This document shows, piece after piece, positions 15,890 to 24,812 of a stretch of DNA of 64,000 bases. Position numbers and translations under genes: made by a program. The notes under the pieces are model-generated. The model ran no database searches. It was not told where the DNA came from and saw nothing but the letters and a program-made list of their open reading frames with translations. The stretch is taken from the NCBI GenBank assembly GCA_003158855.1, contig PMLJ01000048.1, positions 66,594 through 130,593 on the forward strand. Direction: 5' to 3'. The stretch comes from Acidimicrobiaceae bacterium. GTDB taxonomy: Bacteria > Actinomycetota > Acidimicrobiia > Acidimicrobiales > RAAP-2. Position 1 is the first letter of the stretch, and the number at the start of each line of letters is the position of its first letter.

Positions 15890-17557
15890 TCAAAGAACCG
15901 GTACGTGCGCCTGTTCGACGAGCGCTGCGTCGCGAAGGACCACCCGCCGGGTGGCGTTCACGAGGTCCGCGTCGCGATGCGAGATGACGAGCACCGCTCC
16001 GTCTCGGTAGTGGTTGACGATCGACGCCATGACGTTCGCCGCGGTCTCCTCGTCGAGGCCCTCGGTTGGCTCGTCGAAGATGACGACCGGACGACGGAGC
16101 AGGAGTTCGCGCGCGACTCCGAGGCGGCGCTGCTCGCCACCGGACAGTCCGGTGCTGGCCCCACCCAGCTGGGTGTCGAGCCCTTGGGGCATGGTCGAGA
16201 GCAACTGGGTGAGGCCCGACGTCTCGACGGCGGCCTCGAGCTCCTCGTCACTGGCGCCCGGCCGGGCGATCCGGAGGTTCCCGGCGAACGAGGTCGCGAA
16301 CACGTGCGGGGCGTCGTCCACGAAACCGACCAGCTCGCGGACCTGGCGTGATTCGAGGTCCTCGTAGCGCGACGTCCCGATTCGAAGGGAGCCCTCGCTC
16401 GGATCGAGGAACTTGGCGAGCACTCGCGCGAGCGTCGTCTTTCCCCCGCCGCTCGGTCCCTCGAGGACGACGACGTCGCCCTTGGCCAGTTGCAGCGACA
16501 CGTTGGAGATCACTCGATGCCCCTCGAAGCTCCGCCCCACTCCGTTCGCCACGAGTTCGCGGGCGCCCCCGTCGAGCGCGCCCGCCAGTTCAGGCTCCTT
16601 CACGGGCGCCTCGATGTCTGAAAGGTCCTCGAGTCTCGACCGGGCTGCCCGGTCGCCGCGAAGGCCAACCAGCGAGGGCGCGACCCCGCCGACCAGCTCC
16701 AGTGCCGTGACGCTCAGCAACGCCGGGACCGCCAAGAGCGCCGCTCCCACCTCGCCGCGGCGAAGCGCGACCGCCGTGAGAGCGACGACCCCGATGACGC
16801 AGAGGCCCGAGACCATGGTCGTGAGACCGCCGATCACCCCCATCATCGCGGTTCGACGATGAAGGGCCCCGTCGAATCGGTCCTCGAGGGCGTTGAGTTC
16901 GCGTTCCAGCGAGAGCGACGCGCCGCTCATCACGTACTCGTCGCCGCCCTGGGCGATGCGGTCGAAGAGCGAGACGATCTCGCTTCGCACCCGGTCCATC
17001 TCTTCCTCGCTGGCCTCGCCGAGGCGCGACGCCAGCAGCGGCAGCGCCACCGCGCTCACCACCAACCCCGTCAGCAAGATCAGCGCAGTCCACGGGACAA
17101 CGACGCCCGCGACCGCGACCGTCACGAGACCGGCGACAGCGCTCGTGATCAGCGGGCCCGCCACGGCGGTGAGCAGGTCCTGGACTCGTTCGACGTCGCC
17201 CAGCACGGCGTCGACCACGTCGGCGCTGTTGGGTCCCAGCCCCGAGGGCACGAGCGGCTCGAGCAGACGCGCCACCGAGGCGCGGACGTGTCCCATGACG
17301 CCGAGCGCCGCCCGGTGCGTCTGGGTCCTCTCGAGGTAGCGACCGGCGGCCTTGGAGAGCGCGAAGAGTTGCACGAGCCCCATCGGGACGGTCAGCGAGA
17401 GCACCACCGGCTCCTGCGCCGACCTGACGATGAGCCACGCGGACGTCCCGCTCAAGCCGATCGTCGACAACGTGACCGCGAGACCGGCGAACAGGGCGCG
17501 GCGAATTGCCGGACGCTCCTGCTCCAGCGCGCGGCGGACCACTCCCCTAGTTGGCAT
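15890..17557 (-). CDS. cydC: Cytochrome bd biogenesis ABC exporter subunit CydC
   Basis: Half-transporter that with CydD exports glutathione/cysteine-type thiols or supports heme insertion, required for cytochrome bd assembly. The 555-residue protein has an N-terminal membrane domain (about 1-310) and an ATPase domain with Walker A GPSGGGKTT, signature LSGGEQRRLGVAR, Walker B VVIFDEPTEGLD and H-loop SHRDAD. It overlaps cydD by 11 bp and is the last gene of cydA-cydB-cydD-cydC. Confidence 0.93.
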   Translation of the reverse strand: MPTRGVVRRALEQERPAIRRALFAGLAVTLSTIGLSGTSAWLIVRSAQEPVVLSLTVPMGLVQLFALSKAAGRYLERTQTHRAALGVMGHVRASVARLLEPLVPSGLGPNSADVVDAVLGDVERVQDLLTAVAGPLITSAVAGLVTVAVAGVVVPWTALILLTGLVVSAVALPLLASRLGEASEEEMDRVRSEIVSLFDRIAQGGDEYVMSGASLSLERELNALEDRFDGALHRRTAMMGVIGGLTTMVSGLCVIGVVALTAVALRRGEVGAALLAVPALLSVTALELVGGVAPSLVGLRGDRAARSRLEDLSDIEAPVKEPELAGALDGGARELVANGVGRSFEGHRVISNVSLQLAKGDVVVLEGPSGGGKTTLARVLAKFLDPSEGSLRIGTSRYEDLESRQVRELVGFVDDAPHVFATSFAGNLRIARPGASDEELEAAVETSGLTQLLSTMPQGLDTQLGGASTGLSGGEQRRLGVARELLLRRPVVIFDEPTEGLDEETAANVMASIVNHYRDGAVLVISHRDADLVNATRRVVLRDAALVEQAHVPVL

Positions 17558-19160
17558 TGGTCACCGCCGCATCGAGCGAGATGGACTGGTCGGCATCGAA
17601 GGGTCGATGCGTCGCGACTATCCGGGTCATGGAGAGTTTGGTGATCGCCTCGATGACCAGCCGAGCGTTCGGCGCGTCGAGGTGGGCGGTCGGCTCGTCA
17701 AGCACCAGCACGAGGGGGTTCCTCACGATGCAACGCACCAGGGCGAGTCGGCGGCGCTGGCCCGCTGAGAGCTCGGTCGAACCTTCGCCCAGCGGACGGT
17801 CGAGGCCGAGGTCGAGTCCCACCTGGTTCATCGCGCGCTCGATCGACGAGTCGTCGATGCTGTCGTCGCCCATCTGGACGACGCCACGAACCGTGTCGCC
17901 GGGCAGCACCGGATCCTGGGGCAGCCACGCGACTCTTCGCTGCCAGGACCCGAGGTCGATCGACGCCAGGTCCACCCCGTCGACGAGCACCGAACCGCTT
18001 CTCGGTTCTGCGAGCCCGCAGAGCACGCGCAGCAGCGTCGACTTTCCCGAGCCCGATGGCCCAACGACGCTGACGAGGCTTCCGGCGTCGATCGTCGCGC
18101 TGATCGGGGCATCGGAGGTCGCGTGCCTCGAAGCGTGGGTCAGGACCACGTCACGTATCTCGATGGAGGGCGCAGCGGCGGGCGCCGGCGCCACACCACG
18201 GTGTTGGGGTTCTCCCAGGCTCGCCAGCAGATCCGTCGCCGCGGCGATTCCGTCAGCGGACGCGTGGAACTGCGCGGCCGACCGGCGAAGGGGAAGAAAG
18301 ACCTCCGGGGTCAAGAGCAGTACGGCAAGGGCGGTCGACAGGCCCAGCGAGCCATTGAGCAGGCGCAGTCCGAGCACAAGGGCGACGAGCGCCGTCGCGA
18401 GCGAAGAAAGCAACTCGAGGGCGAAGCTCGACAGAAACGCCACCCTCAGGGTTCCCATCGTCGTGCGCTGCAGCGCCTCGCCGACTTCGTCGAGGTTCTT
18501 CACGGCGTCGCTCGACCGGTTGAAGGACTTCAGCACCGTCATGCCGCGAACGACGTCTCCGAAGTACCCCGCCAGTTCCTGCTGCTCGTGCCAGCGCTGC
18601 TCCATCTTCTCCTTGGCCTCAAGGCCCAGCAGGATCATGAAAACCGGGAGCAGCGCGACGCTGACGAGCACGATGGATGCGCTCCATAGATCGTGCAGCG
18701 CCAGCCATCCGAGCACCAGCACCGGAGCCATCGCCGCGAGCACCAGCGACGGCACGTACTTGGCGATGTAGTTCTCGATGGCGTCGACGCCGCGGGTGCA
18801 GAGTTGAACCGTCGCGTCCACGCTCGACATTGGCCCACCCGCGAGCACCTGTCGTAGCGCCCGGCGCCGAAGCTCGCGCCGGATCGGGCTCGCGATCCGC
18901 GACGTCACCGGCTCGGCCAGCCCGACCGCGAGCATTCGCACCGTCGTTGCTCCAGTGAAGTCAAGCGCCTCACGGAGGACGCCCGCGTGCGAGTTGTGGA
19001 AGAGCGCCCCCAGGAGCGACGCCAACGCGACCGCCTGGCCAATGATCGCCGCCGTCGAGACGAGGCCCAGGACGACCGCCGCGACGAGCGCTCGCCGCAC
19101 CAACGGCGAAGTGCGGCGAAGTCGTCCGACCAGGGCCGAAGGCCGTTCGGCCCTGGTCAT
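17547..19160 (-). CDS. cydD: Cytochrome bd biogenesis ABC exporter subunit CydD
   Basis: Partner half-transporter of CydC, 537 residues. The transmembrane domain carries VDAIENYIAKYVPSL and the coupling region LAGYFGDVVRGMTVLKSFNRS, both typical of CydD. The ATPase domain has Walker A GPSGSGKST, the signature LSAGQRRRLALVR and Walker B LVLDEPTAHLD. The signature reads LSAGQ rather than LSGGQ, a common exporter variant. It starts 3 bp after cydB, so all four cyd genes are likely cotranscribed. Confidence 0.93.
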   Translation of the reverse strand: MTRAERPSALVGRLRRTSPLVRRALVAAVVLGLVSTAAIIGQAVALASLLGALFHNSHAGVLREALDFTGATTVRMLAVGLAEPVTSRIASPIRRELRRRALRQVLAGGPMSSVDATVQLCTRGVDAIENYIAKYVPSLVLAAMAPVLVLGWLALHDLWSASIVLVSVALLPVFMILLGLEAKEKMEQRWHEQQELAGYFGDVVRGMTVLKSFNRSSDAVKNLDEVGEALQRTTMGTLRVAFLSSFALELLSSLATALVALVLGLRLLNGSLGLSTALAVLLLTPEVFLPLRRSAAQFHASADGIAAATDLLASLGEPQHRGVAPAPAAAPSIEIRDVVLTHASRHATSDAPISATIDAGSLVSVVGPSGSGKSTLLRVLCGLAEPRSGSVLVDGVDLASIDLGSWQRRVAWLPQDPVLPGDTVRGVVQMGDDSIDDSSIERAMNQVGLDLGLDRPLGEGSTELSAGQRRRLALVRCIVRNPLVLVLDEPTAHLDAPNARLVIEAITKLSMTRIVATHRPFDADQSISLDAAVTNAN

Positions 19161-19163
19161 GGA

Positions 19164-20231
19164 TCAGACGTTCGTGGCGGTGTGGTGCGTCTCGTTGGCT
19201 TCACCGGGACGACTCACGCGCTTCTTGAAGATCCAGTACGTCCAGCTCTGGTAGAGCAGCACGAGTGGGGTGAAGATCAAGGCGACCCAGCTCATGACCT
19301 CCAGCGTGTAGCGGTGCGAGGCCGCTGCCACGATGGTGATGTCGAAGTGGGGGCTCACCGAGGAGATCAGCACGTTGGGGTACAGGTTCAAGAACAGTGT
19401 CGTGAAGAACGCCACGATGACGAGCGCCGTCGCGATGAACGCCCAACCCTCGAGATGCTCGCGAACGAGCCAGCCCACGCCAGCGAGGGCCAGCAGGCCA
19501 ACGATGGGCAGCAACGGAGGGACGAGGCCGACGTGGTGCATCGTGTGAGCGGTCTGGTACGTCCATGCGAGGAACGCGGTCACGGCCACGAACGTGAGCG
19601 GGGCAAGTCGCAGCGCGATCTTGTGGGCGCGAACGCGCACGTCGCCCTCGGTCTTGAGGCCCAGGTACGTGGCGCCGTGAAGGGTGAACAGCAGCAGCGT
19701 GCTGAGTCCTCCGAGCAGGGCGTACGGCTTCACGAGATCGAAGAAGTTACCGGTCCACGTGGCGTTGGCGGCGACGGGCACTCCGTGCACGAAGTCCGCG
19801 AAGGCCACGCCCCACAGGAGAGCCGGCAGCGCCGAGCCCCAGAAGATGGCCCGGTCCCACCACCTCACCCACTTGGCGTCCTCGCGCTTGTGGCGGAACT
19901 CGAACGCCATTCCGCGAAAGATCAGCGCCGCGAGAATCAGGAAGAGCGCGAGGTAGAAGCCGCTGAAGACGGTCGCGTACCAGAGCGGGAAGGCGGCAAA
20001 GGTCGCCCCACCCGCGGTCAGCAGCCAGACTTCGTTGCCGTCCCACACTGGGCCAATGGTGTTGATGACCACCCGGCGGTCGAGGTCGTCCTTCGACACG
20101 AACGGCATCAGCGTGCCGACGCCGAAGTCGAAACCCTCGAGGAAGAAGTAGCCCAGCCAGAGCACGAGGATCAGGAAGAACCAGAGCTGTTCGAGTCCGC
20201 TGGGTGAGAGTGGGTGAATGGTGAGCAACAT
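19164..20231 (-). CDS. cydB: Cytochrome bd ubiquinol/menaquinol oxidase subunit II
   Basis: Structural partner of CydA in the membrane, 355 residues with about eight or nine hydrophobic helices. The N-terminal LEGFDFGVGTLMPF and NTIGPVWDGNEVWLL motifs are diagnostic of CydB. The start ATG 20231 follows cydA by 8 bp. Its role is to stabilise the heme-bearing subunit; the enzyme reduces oxygen at high affinity and, in characterised bacteria, is resistant to sulfide and nitric oxide. Confidence 0.95.
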   Translation of the reverse strand: MLLTIHPLSPSGLEQLWFFLILVLWLGYFFLEGFDFGVGTLMPFVSKDDLDRRVVINTIGPVWDGNEVWLLTAGGATFAAFPLWYATVFSGFYLALFLILAALIFRGMAFEFRHKREDAKWVRWWDRAIFWGSALPALLWGVAFADFVHGVPVAANATWTGNFFDLVKPYALLGGLSTLLLFTLHGATYLGLKTEGDVRVRAHKIALRLAPLTFVAVTAFLAWTYQTAHTMHHVGLVPPLLPIVGLLALAGVGWLVREHLEGWAFIATALVIVAFFTTLFLNLYPNVLISSVSPHFDITIVAAASHRYTLEVMSWVALIFTPLVLLYQSWTYWIFKKRVSRPGEANETHHTATNV

Positions 20232-20239
20232 GATGTCTC

Positions 20240-21637
20240 CTAGTAGATGAGCTCGGGAACGCGCTCAGCTTCTTCGGGCGTTTCGATGACGGGTGGGATC
20301 TTGGCGAGTCGAAGCATGAGTCCGATTTCAATGACTGCCAAGAGTGAGTAGATGGCGGTGAATCCAATGAGACTGGTTGCCACGTATCCCGGTGAGATAA
20401 GCGTGACCGCCTTGGACGTCTTCAGAAGTCCGTAGACCACCCACGGCTGACGGCCGACCTCGGTGAAGATCCATCCGAAGGAGTTGGCGAGGAACGGCGC
20501 CAACAGCATCCAGGTCGCGAAGCGCAAGAAGCGGGGCGACTTTTCGAGCCGTCGCTTGCGCACGAGCCAGAGGGCAACGCCGCCGAGGATGAAGAGCAGG
20601 ATGCCGAGTCCGACCATCAGGCGGAACGACCAGTAGCAGACCCAGATGACCGGGACGTAACTTCCGGCGCCGTACTTCTTGGCGGCCTGCTTCTGGATCT
20701 GGTTGATGCCGAGGACCTTGCCGTCCCAGGTGTTGGTCGCGAGGACGCTCAAGATGTGCGGGACGCGGACCTGGAAGACGGGGTTGTCCGACAGGTCACC
20801 GATCGTGAGCAGCGAGAAACTCGCCCCGCTCTCGGTGTTGTAGAGCGCCTCCGCGGCGGCCATCTTCATGGGCTGCTGCGCTTCCATCTCCTTCGCCTGG
20901 TTGTCGCCGAGGAACATCGTGGCGATGGCGGCGATGACGGTGACCACAATCGCGACACGCGCGGCCTTGCCAAACCCGGCGAGGTCGTGACCCTTGCGAA
21001 GGTGCCACGCCGCGATGGCCAGCATGAAGACCGAGCCCGTCAGGAACGCCGACGCGAGCACGTGGCCGTAGGCGGCGATGAAGGTCGAGTTCGTCATGAC
21101 GGCCCAGAAATTCGTCATGACCGCCTGGTGCGTCTTTGCGTCGATCGTGTAGCCCACGGGGTGCTGCATCCAGGAGTTCGCGGCGACGATAAAGGCTGCC
21201 GAAAGAATTGTGCCGAGGCTGGCCATCCAGATCGATGCGAGATGGATGCGCTTGCTCACCCGGCCACGACCGAAGATCCATATCCCGAGGAACGTGGACT
21301 CCATGAAGAACGCCAAAAGGCCTTCGATGGCGAGCGGCGCGCCGAAGATATTGCCGACGAACACCGAGTAGCGAGACCAGTCCATACCGAACTGGAACTC
21401 TTGGACGATCCCCGTGACGACGCCAATGGCGAAATTAACGAGGAACAACTTTCCGAAGAACTTGGTCATCCGGTCCCAGGCGACATCTCCGGTTCGATAC
21501 GCCGCCGTCTGCAGCACCGCCACCAACAGACCGAGGCCAATGGTGAGCGGTACGAAGAGGAAGTGAAAGACAGTGGTGATGCCAAATTGCCAGCGAGCCA
21601 ACGACAAAGTGGATATGCCTGCAATAAACGTTTCCAT
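20240..21637 (-). CDS. cydA: Cytochrome bd oxidase subunit I
   Basis: Heme-bearing subunit of cytochrome bd, which oxidises quinol and reduces oxygen to water. The 465-residue protein shows the N-terminal LARWQFGITTVFHFLFVPLT with the conserved heme b595 histidine (H25), an internal histidine in FIAAYGHVLASAFLTG, and GRQPWVVYG. The region before GRQPW is short, so this is the short Q-loop form seen in Gram-positives. ATG 21637 follows a promoter with an inverted repeat. It heads the cydABDC operon. Confidence 0.96.
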   Translation of the reverse strand: METFIAGISTLSLARWQFGITTVFHFLFVPLTIGLGLLVAVLQTAAYRTGDVAWDRMTKFFGKLFLVNFAIGVVTGIVQEFQFGMDWSRYSVFVGNIFGAPLAIEGLLAFFMESTFLGIWIFGRGRVSKRIHLASIWMASLGTILSAAFIVAANSWMQHPVGYTIDAKTHQAVMTNFWAVMTNSTFIAAYGHVLASAFLTGSVFMLAIAAWHLRKGHDLAGFGKAARVAIVVTVIAAIATMFLGDNQAKEMEAQQPMKMAAAEALYNTESGASFSLLTIGDLSDNPVFQVRVPHILSVLATNTWDGKVLGINQIQKQAAKKYGAGSYVPVIWVCYWSFRLMVGLGILLFILGGVALWLVRKRRLEKSPRFLRFATWMLLAPFLANSFGWIFTEVGRQPWVVYGLLKTSKAVTLISPGYVATSLIGFTAIYSLLAVIEIGLMLRLAKIPPVIETPEEAERVPELIY

Positions 21638-21705
21638 AATCCCGACCTTAGAATTCGCTAAACATCGTCAGTTCAGAAAAAATGGGGACTTAAGTCACCA
21701 AAAAT

Positions 21706-21735
21706 GTCGTTTGGGTCCAAACGACATCGAGTATA
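21706..21735 (-). promoter_or_regulatory. cydA promoter with perfect inverted-repeat operator
   Basis: On the minus strand a -10-like TATACT (21730-21735) is followed 4 bp later by GTCGTTTGGACCCAAACGAC (21706-21725), a perfect 9 bp inverted repeat with a 2 bp centre. The repeat would cover the transcription start, a typical repressor position. The cydA start codon lies about 70 bp downstream. No regulator gene next to cyd identifies the binding protein, and the motif is unlike the Rex consensus. Confidence 0.6.
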
Positions 21736-21878
21736 GAGAATGCCGATGTGGGCAATCTTCAAGAGTGATGTTTGACTCTCGCGGTGTCGGAATCGAGACC
21801 CGAGCGGCCCGCGAAATGATGTGAGAAGTCGAGGCTTCGTTGGCAAGACCGCCTCGACGGATGTGGAGCTCCGGTGTC

Positions 21879-22052
21879 TCAACGACCACGAAGTCGAGCG
21901 AACAGACCTCCGCTGGCGTTCGGCGCCGCGCTGTTCTGGGCGCAGGTGCACCGCTGATTCTTCGGCACGCCGGCCAGAGCCTGTTCAATGTGCTTCCCAC
22001 ATCCCTTCCAGGTGGCCTTGCTGCACTTCTTACAGGTTGCCTTGTGGCACAT
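21879..22052 (-). CDS. Small Cys-rich protein, copy 1 (57 aa)
   Basis: Small cytoplasmic protein of unknown function. Translation from ATG 22050-22052 gives MCHKATCKKC, then SKATWKGCGKHIEQALAGVP, then KNQRCTCAQ and a weakly conserved tail to TGA at 21879-21881. Six cysteines and two histidines suggest metal or persulfide binding (CxxC, CG-x-H, CTC). RBS-like GAAAGG precedes it. It is the last gene of the DUF2892-csoR-CoADR unit, 47 bp after CoADR. A paralogue at 28239-28427 shares the CH-x-x-TC-x-x-C...TW-x-GCG-x-HIEQAL-x-GVP core, which shows that both are real genes. Confidence 0.85.
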   Translation of the reverse strand: MCHKATCKKCSKATWKGCGKHIEQALAGVPKNQRCTCAQNSAAPNASGGLFARLRGR

Positions 22053-22099
22053 CGGTGTTGCCTTTCTCTCTTGGTGTATTGATAAATCTTGTCCGTTGC

Positions 22100-23743
22100 T
22101 CAGCTAACGGGTTCGAGTTCGATCGACGCGGGCGAGCAGTGCCACGTCCGGTAACCGCCGTCCAGGTTCTTCGCATGCAAGCCGAGTTCGTTGAGCAGCA
22201 TCGTCGCCACGTGACCGCGCTGACCGACCTGACAGTTGACGACAATGTCGCCGTGGCCTAGCTCGCCGGCTCGCTCGCGGAGCTCGTCGACTGGGATGTT
22301 GATCGCCCCGGGTAAAGTGCCGCGTGCGAACTCCTCGGGCGTGCGAACGTCGACGAATTGCGCACCTTGTGCGCGATACCCGTCAACCTCGTGCCACTGG
22401 ACTGTCTCGACCAAACCCGAGAGGACGTTCTCAGCGATGTAACCGAGCATGTTCACGGGGTCCTTCGCCGAACCGAACGGCGGTGCGTAGGCGAGTTCCA
22501 GGTCCGCGAGTTCCGGGGCCGTGAGTCCGGCCCGGATGGCGGTCGCGATTACGTCGATCCGCTTGTCGAGGCCCTCTTTGCCAACACCCTGGGCACCGAG
22601 GATCTTGCCCGTCGACGGCTCGAAGAGCATCTTCAGACACATGGATTTCGCGCCGGGGTAGTAACCGGCGTGCGAAGTGGGGTGAGTGTGGACCGCGAAG
22701 TATGAGCGACCCTGGGCGATGAGTCTCTTCTCGTTCCAGCCAGTTGTCGCGATCGTGAGGTCGAAGACCTTGACGATGGCGGTGCCAATGGTGGTGCGGG
22801 GTCGCACGATTCGTCCGGCGATGTGGTCCGCGACCACCCGCCCGTGGCGGTTGGCGATATTGGCGAGGGGTACCAGGGTGGCTGATCCGTCGAGGGCGTC
22901 CGTCTTCTCGGCGGCGTCACCGACCGCGTACACGTTCTCGACACTCGTACGGTTGAACTGGTCGACGGCGATGCCGCCACGCTCGCCGATCGCGAGATTC
23001 GCCAGTCGCGCGAGTCCGGTCTCGGGTCGAACACCAATCGCCACGATGACCAGTTCCGCGGGGACGAACTGACCCGACGCCAGTCGCACGTGGGTGGGCG
23101 TGATCGCCTCGACCGAGTCACCGAGGTGCAGCGTCACGCCGTGTCGGCGCAGCTCGTCAGCAACCGGCGATGCCATCTCGGGGTCGAGCGGCGCCAGGAC
23201 CTGGTTCGTCGCCTCCACGAGCGTCGTCGCGATGCCGCGGCGCATGAGGTTCTCCGCGAGTTCGACGCCGATGAAACCGGCGCCGATGACGACGGCGGTC
23301 TTGGGCGCGCTCTCGACCTCGCTCACGAGACGCTCAACGTCCTCCACGGTTCGAAGGGGCATCGCGCGCTCAATGCCGGGAATCGACGGGACGACGGGCG
23401 ACGCGCCGGGACTGAGGACCAGGAAGTCGAAGCTAATCTCGTAGGTCTTGTCCTTCACCAGGTCGCGCGCCGTGACCGTGTTCGTAGAGGTATCGATGGC
23501 GACGGCCTCGGTGTCGACGCGCACGTCGAGGCGGAACCGGTTGAAGAGCGACGCCGGCGTCTGAAGCAGCAGCGAATCCTCTTCTTCGATCACGCCACCG
23601 ACGAAGTACGGCAGGCCGCAGTTGGCGTAGGAGACGTGGCCGCTACGTTCGAGCACGATGATCTCGGCCTCGTTGTCGAGCCGGCGAAGCCTCGTCGCGG
23701 CTGACATTCCCCCGGCTACTCCCCCGATGATGACGACTTTCAC
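22100..23743 (-). CDS. CoA-disulfide reductase-like flavoprotein fused to a rhodanese domain
   Basis: Class of NAD(P)H-dependent CoA-disulfide/persulfide reductases (CoADR-Rhd), 547 residues. The N-terminal FAD motif is VVIIGGVAGGMSAATRLRR, the redox cysteine is C42 in SYANCGLPYF, a second nucleotide-binding motif is VVIGAGFIGVELAENL, and the ENVYAVGDAAE segment closes the FAD domain. From about residue 455 a rhodanese domain begins (QFVDVRTPEEFARGTLPGA) with its active cysteine in VVNCQVGQRGH. Such fusions reduce CoA or protein persulfides and polysulfide. It starts at GTG 23743, 9 bp after the csoR stop, inside a unit controlled by a CsoR-type operator. Confidence 0.9.
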   Translation of the reverse strand: MKVVIIGGVAGGMSAATRLRRLDNEAEIIVLERSGHVSYANCGLPYFVGGVIEEEDSLLLQTPASLFNRFRLDVRVDTEAVAIDTSTNTVTARDLVKDKTYEISFDFLVLSPGASPVVPSIPGIERAMPLRTVEDVERLVSEVESAPKTAVVIGAGFIGVELAENLMRRGIATTLVEATNQVLAPLDPEMASPVADELRRHGVTLHLGDSVEAITPTHVRLASGQFVPAELVIVAIGVRPETGLARLANLAIGERGGIAVDQFNRTSVENVYAVGDAAEKTDALDGSATLVPLANIANRHGRVVADHIAGRIVRPRTTIGTAIVKVFDLTIATTGWNEKRLIAQGRSYFAVHTHPTSHAGYYPGAKSMCLKMLFEPSTGKILGAQGVGKEGLDKRIDVIATAIRAGLTAPELADLELAYAPPFGSAKDPVNMLGYIAENVLSGLVETVQWHEVDGYRAQGAQFVDVRTPEEFARGTLPGAINIPVDELRERAGELGHGDIVVNCQVGQRGHVATMLLNELGLHAKNLDGGYRTWHCSPASIELEPVS

Positions 23744-23752
23744 TAATCTCCC

Positions 23753-24037
23753 TTAGGCCAAGCTCAAGAAGAGCTTCTGAAACTTCTCGGTCATTGGACC
23801 ACTGTCGACGTCCGGATCGACCAGGCATTGCTTCAGACTCGCCGATATCAGGCTGAAGGCGGCAGTATTGACGGCTTTGCTCACGGCGGCCATCTGGGTG
23901 ACGATCTCTTCGCACGAGGAACCTTCGTCGAGCATGCGAACGACCGCGCCCAATTGCCCGTGGGCCCGCTTCAGTCGCTTATGGATCGCAATGAGCTGCT
24001 CATTGTCGTCAAGCGTGTGCGATGCGGTCGAAACCAT
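23753..24037 (-). CDS. CsoR/FrmR-family repressor, CstR-like (copy 1)
   Basis: Small all-helical DNA-binding repressor, 94 residues. Family core: KRLKRAHGQLGAVVRMLDEG, then C42 in SSCEEIVTQ and C71 in SASLKQCL. Copper-sensing CsoR has Cys-His-Cys, the His four residues before the second Cys. Here that position is S67, so copper binding is unlikely, while the two cysteines needed for CstR-type di- or trisulfide sensing remain. ATG 24037 is preceded by GGAAGG. It lies between DUF2892 and the CoADR-rhodanese gene and probably controls its own operon through the site at 24378-24393. Confidence 0.9.
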   Translation of the reverse strand: MVSTASHTLDDNEQLIAIHKRLKRAHGQLGAVVRMLDEGSSCEEIVTQMAAVSKAVNTAAFSLISASLKQCLVDPDVDSGPMTEKFQKLFLSLA

Positions 24038-24104
24038 GATCCACTACCTTCCAGTCCGTGTTGGTGCACTGTCTTCGCGCCGGGCGCGAGCGAGCGACAT
24101 GGGT

Positions 24105-24305
24105 CTATCGACCCTTGAGCGGCTGGCCCACGAATGGCGCCAGCAGACACACGTTGAACGCTCCGGCCAAGAAAGGAATCAACCCGACGATTGACAGCGT
24201 CAGCCAACCGCCGCCGAGCGCGAAGCCGATGACGATGAGAGCCAATCCGGCGATCACACGGAGCAGGCGCCCGGCGCTCGATGACATGAACTTGATGAGA
24301 CTCAC
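24105..24305 (-). CDS. DUF2892 small membrane protein
   Basis: 66-residue inner-membrane protein with two hydrophobic helices (about 14-34 and 37-58). The pattern R-LLRVIAGLALIVIGF...LIPFLAGAFNVCLLAPF is that of DUF2892, the membrane part found in YgaP-type rhodaneses. GTG 24305 has a strong AAGGAGGACCC site; the longer ATG frame to 24365 lacks one. As first gene after the operator-containing promoter it is probably part of the sulfur-response operon. Its molecular job is unknown. Confidence 0.85.
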   Translation of the reverse strand: MSLIKFMSSSAGRLLRVIAGLALIVIGFALGGGWLTLSIVGLIPFLAGAFNVCLLAPFVGQPLKGR

Positions 24306-24372
24306 GGGTCCTCCTTCTGGAGCTGGGCCGAAACCCTCGCTCGACCGGCGCTGTAACCGGTTCACCTGACTC

Positions 24373-24401
24373 AGTATATACCCCCTAGGGTATTATTGCA
24401 A
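24373..24401 (-). promoter_or_regulatory. Promoter with CsoR/CstR-type operator, site 1
   Basis: Reading the minus strand: -35 TTGCAA (24396-24401), a 17 bp spacer and -10 TATACT (24373-24378). The pseudo-palindrome ATACCCTAGGGGGTAT (24378-24393) fills the spacer. Bound repressor would block RNA polymerase from the DUF2892-csoR-CoADR-Cys-rich operon. Confidence 0.8.
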
Positions 24402-24718
24402 GTCGACGGGGCGCTGTGTTCTCTAGGTGTCGAGGGTGCGGGCAGTCGCGACGGAAGGTCCGAGATCCGGACTCGATCGTGAGGGCCGAAGTCGCGAATC
24501 GTCAAGAGTCGCTCACTCGCGAGTCAATGTCATCCGGACGAGCCGCCGCGCGAGCCAGCGTCAACGAGCCAACCGGTCCCCCGGTCGAGAAAGCAATCCT
24601 CTTCCACCCCGATAGAAACTCGATTACGACGGCAGAAACTCGTTGGCCCGGTTCGCCACCGAATGCAACTCCCTGTCGACTTGCTCACGCGAGCAACCAT
24701 TCATCGACCCTTCTGCAT
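24402..24718. other. Intergenic region between divergent units, no gene seen
   Basis: About 320 bp between operator site 1 and operator site 2. Short open frames on the plus strand (for example 24427-24615) show no recognisable domain and no good ribosome binding site. It may hold leader sequence of the MMPL gene, but I see no distinct structured RNA. Confidence 0.45.
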
Positions 24719-24734
24719 ATACCCTATGGGGTAT
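24719..24734 (+). promoter_or_regulatory. CsoR/CstR-type operator, site 2
   Basis: ATACCCTATGGGGTAT, a near-palindrome matching the three other sites in this window. It lies about 80 bp upstream of the MMPL start. The downstream flank GTATCTGCT is shared with site 3. The -10/-35 boxes are not clear here. Confidence 0.75.
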
Positions 24735-24812
24735 CTGCTACAGTCGGTCAATACCCACCCGGCCACACTGCAACCCGTAGTCGGCCTCATCGACCACGAG
24801 GAGATTTCCGTG

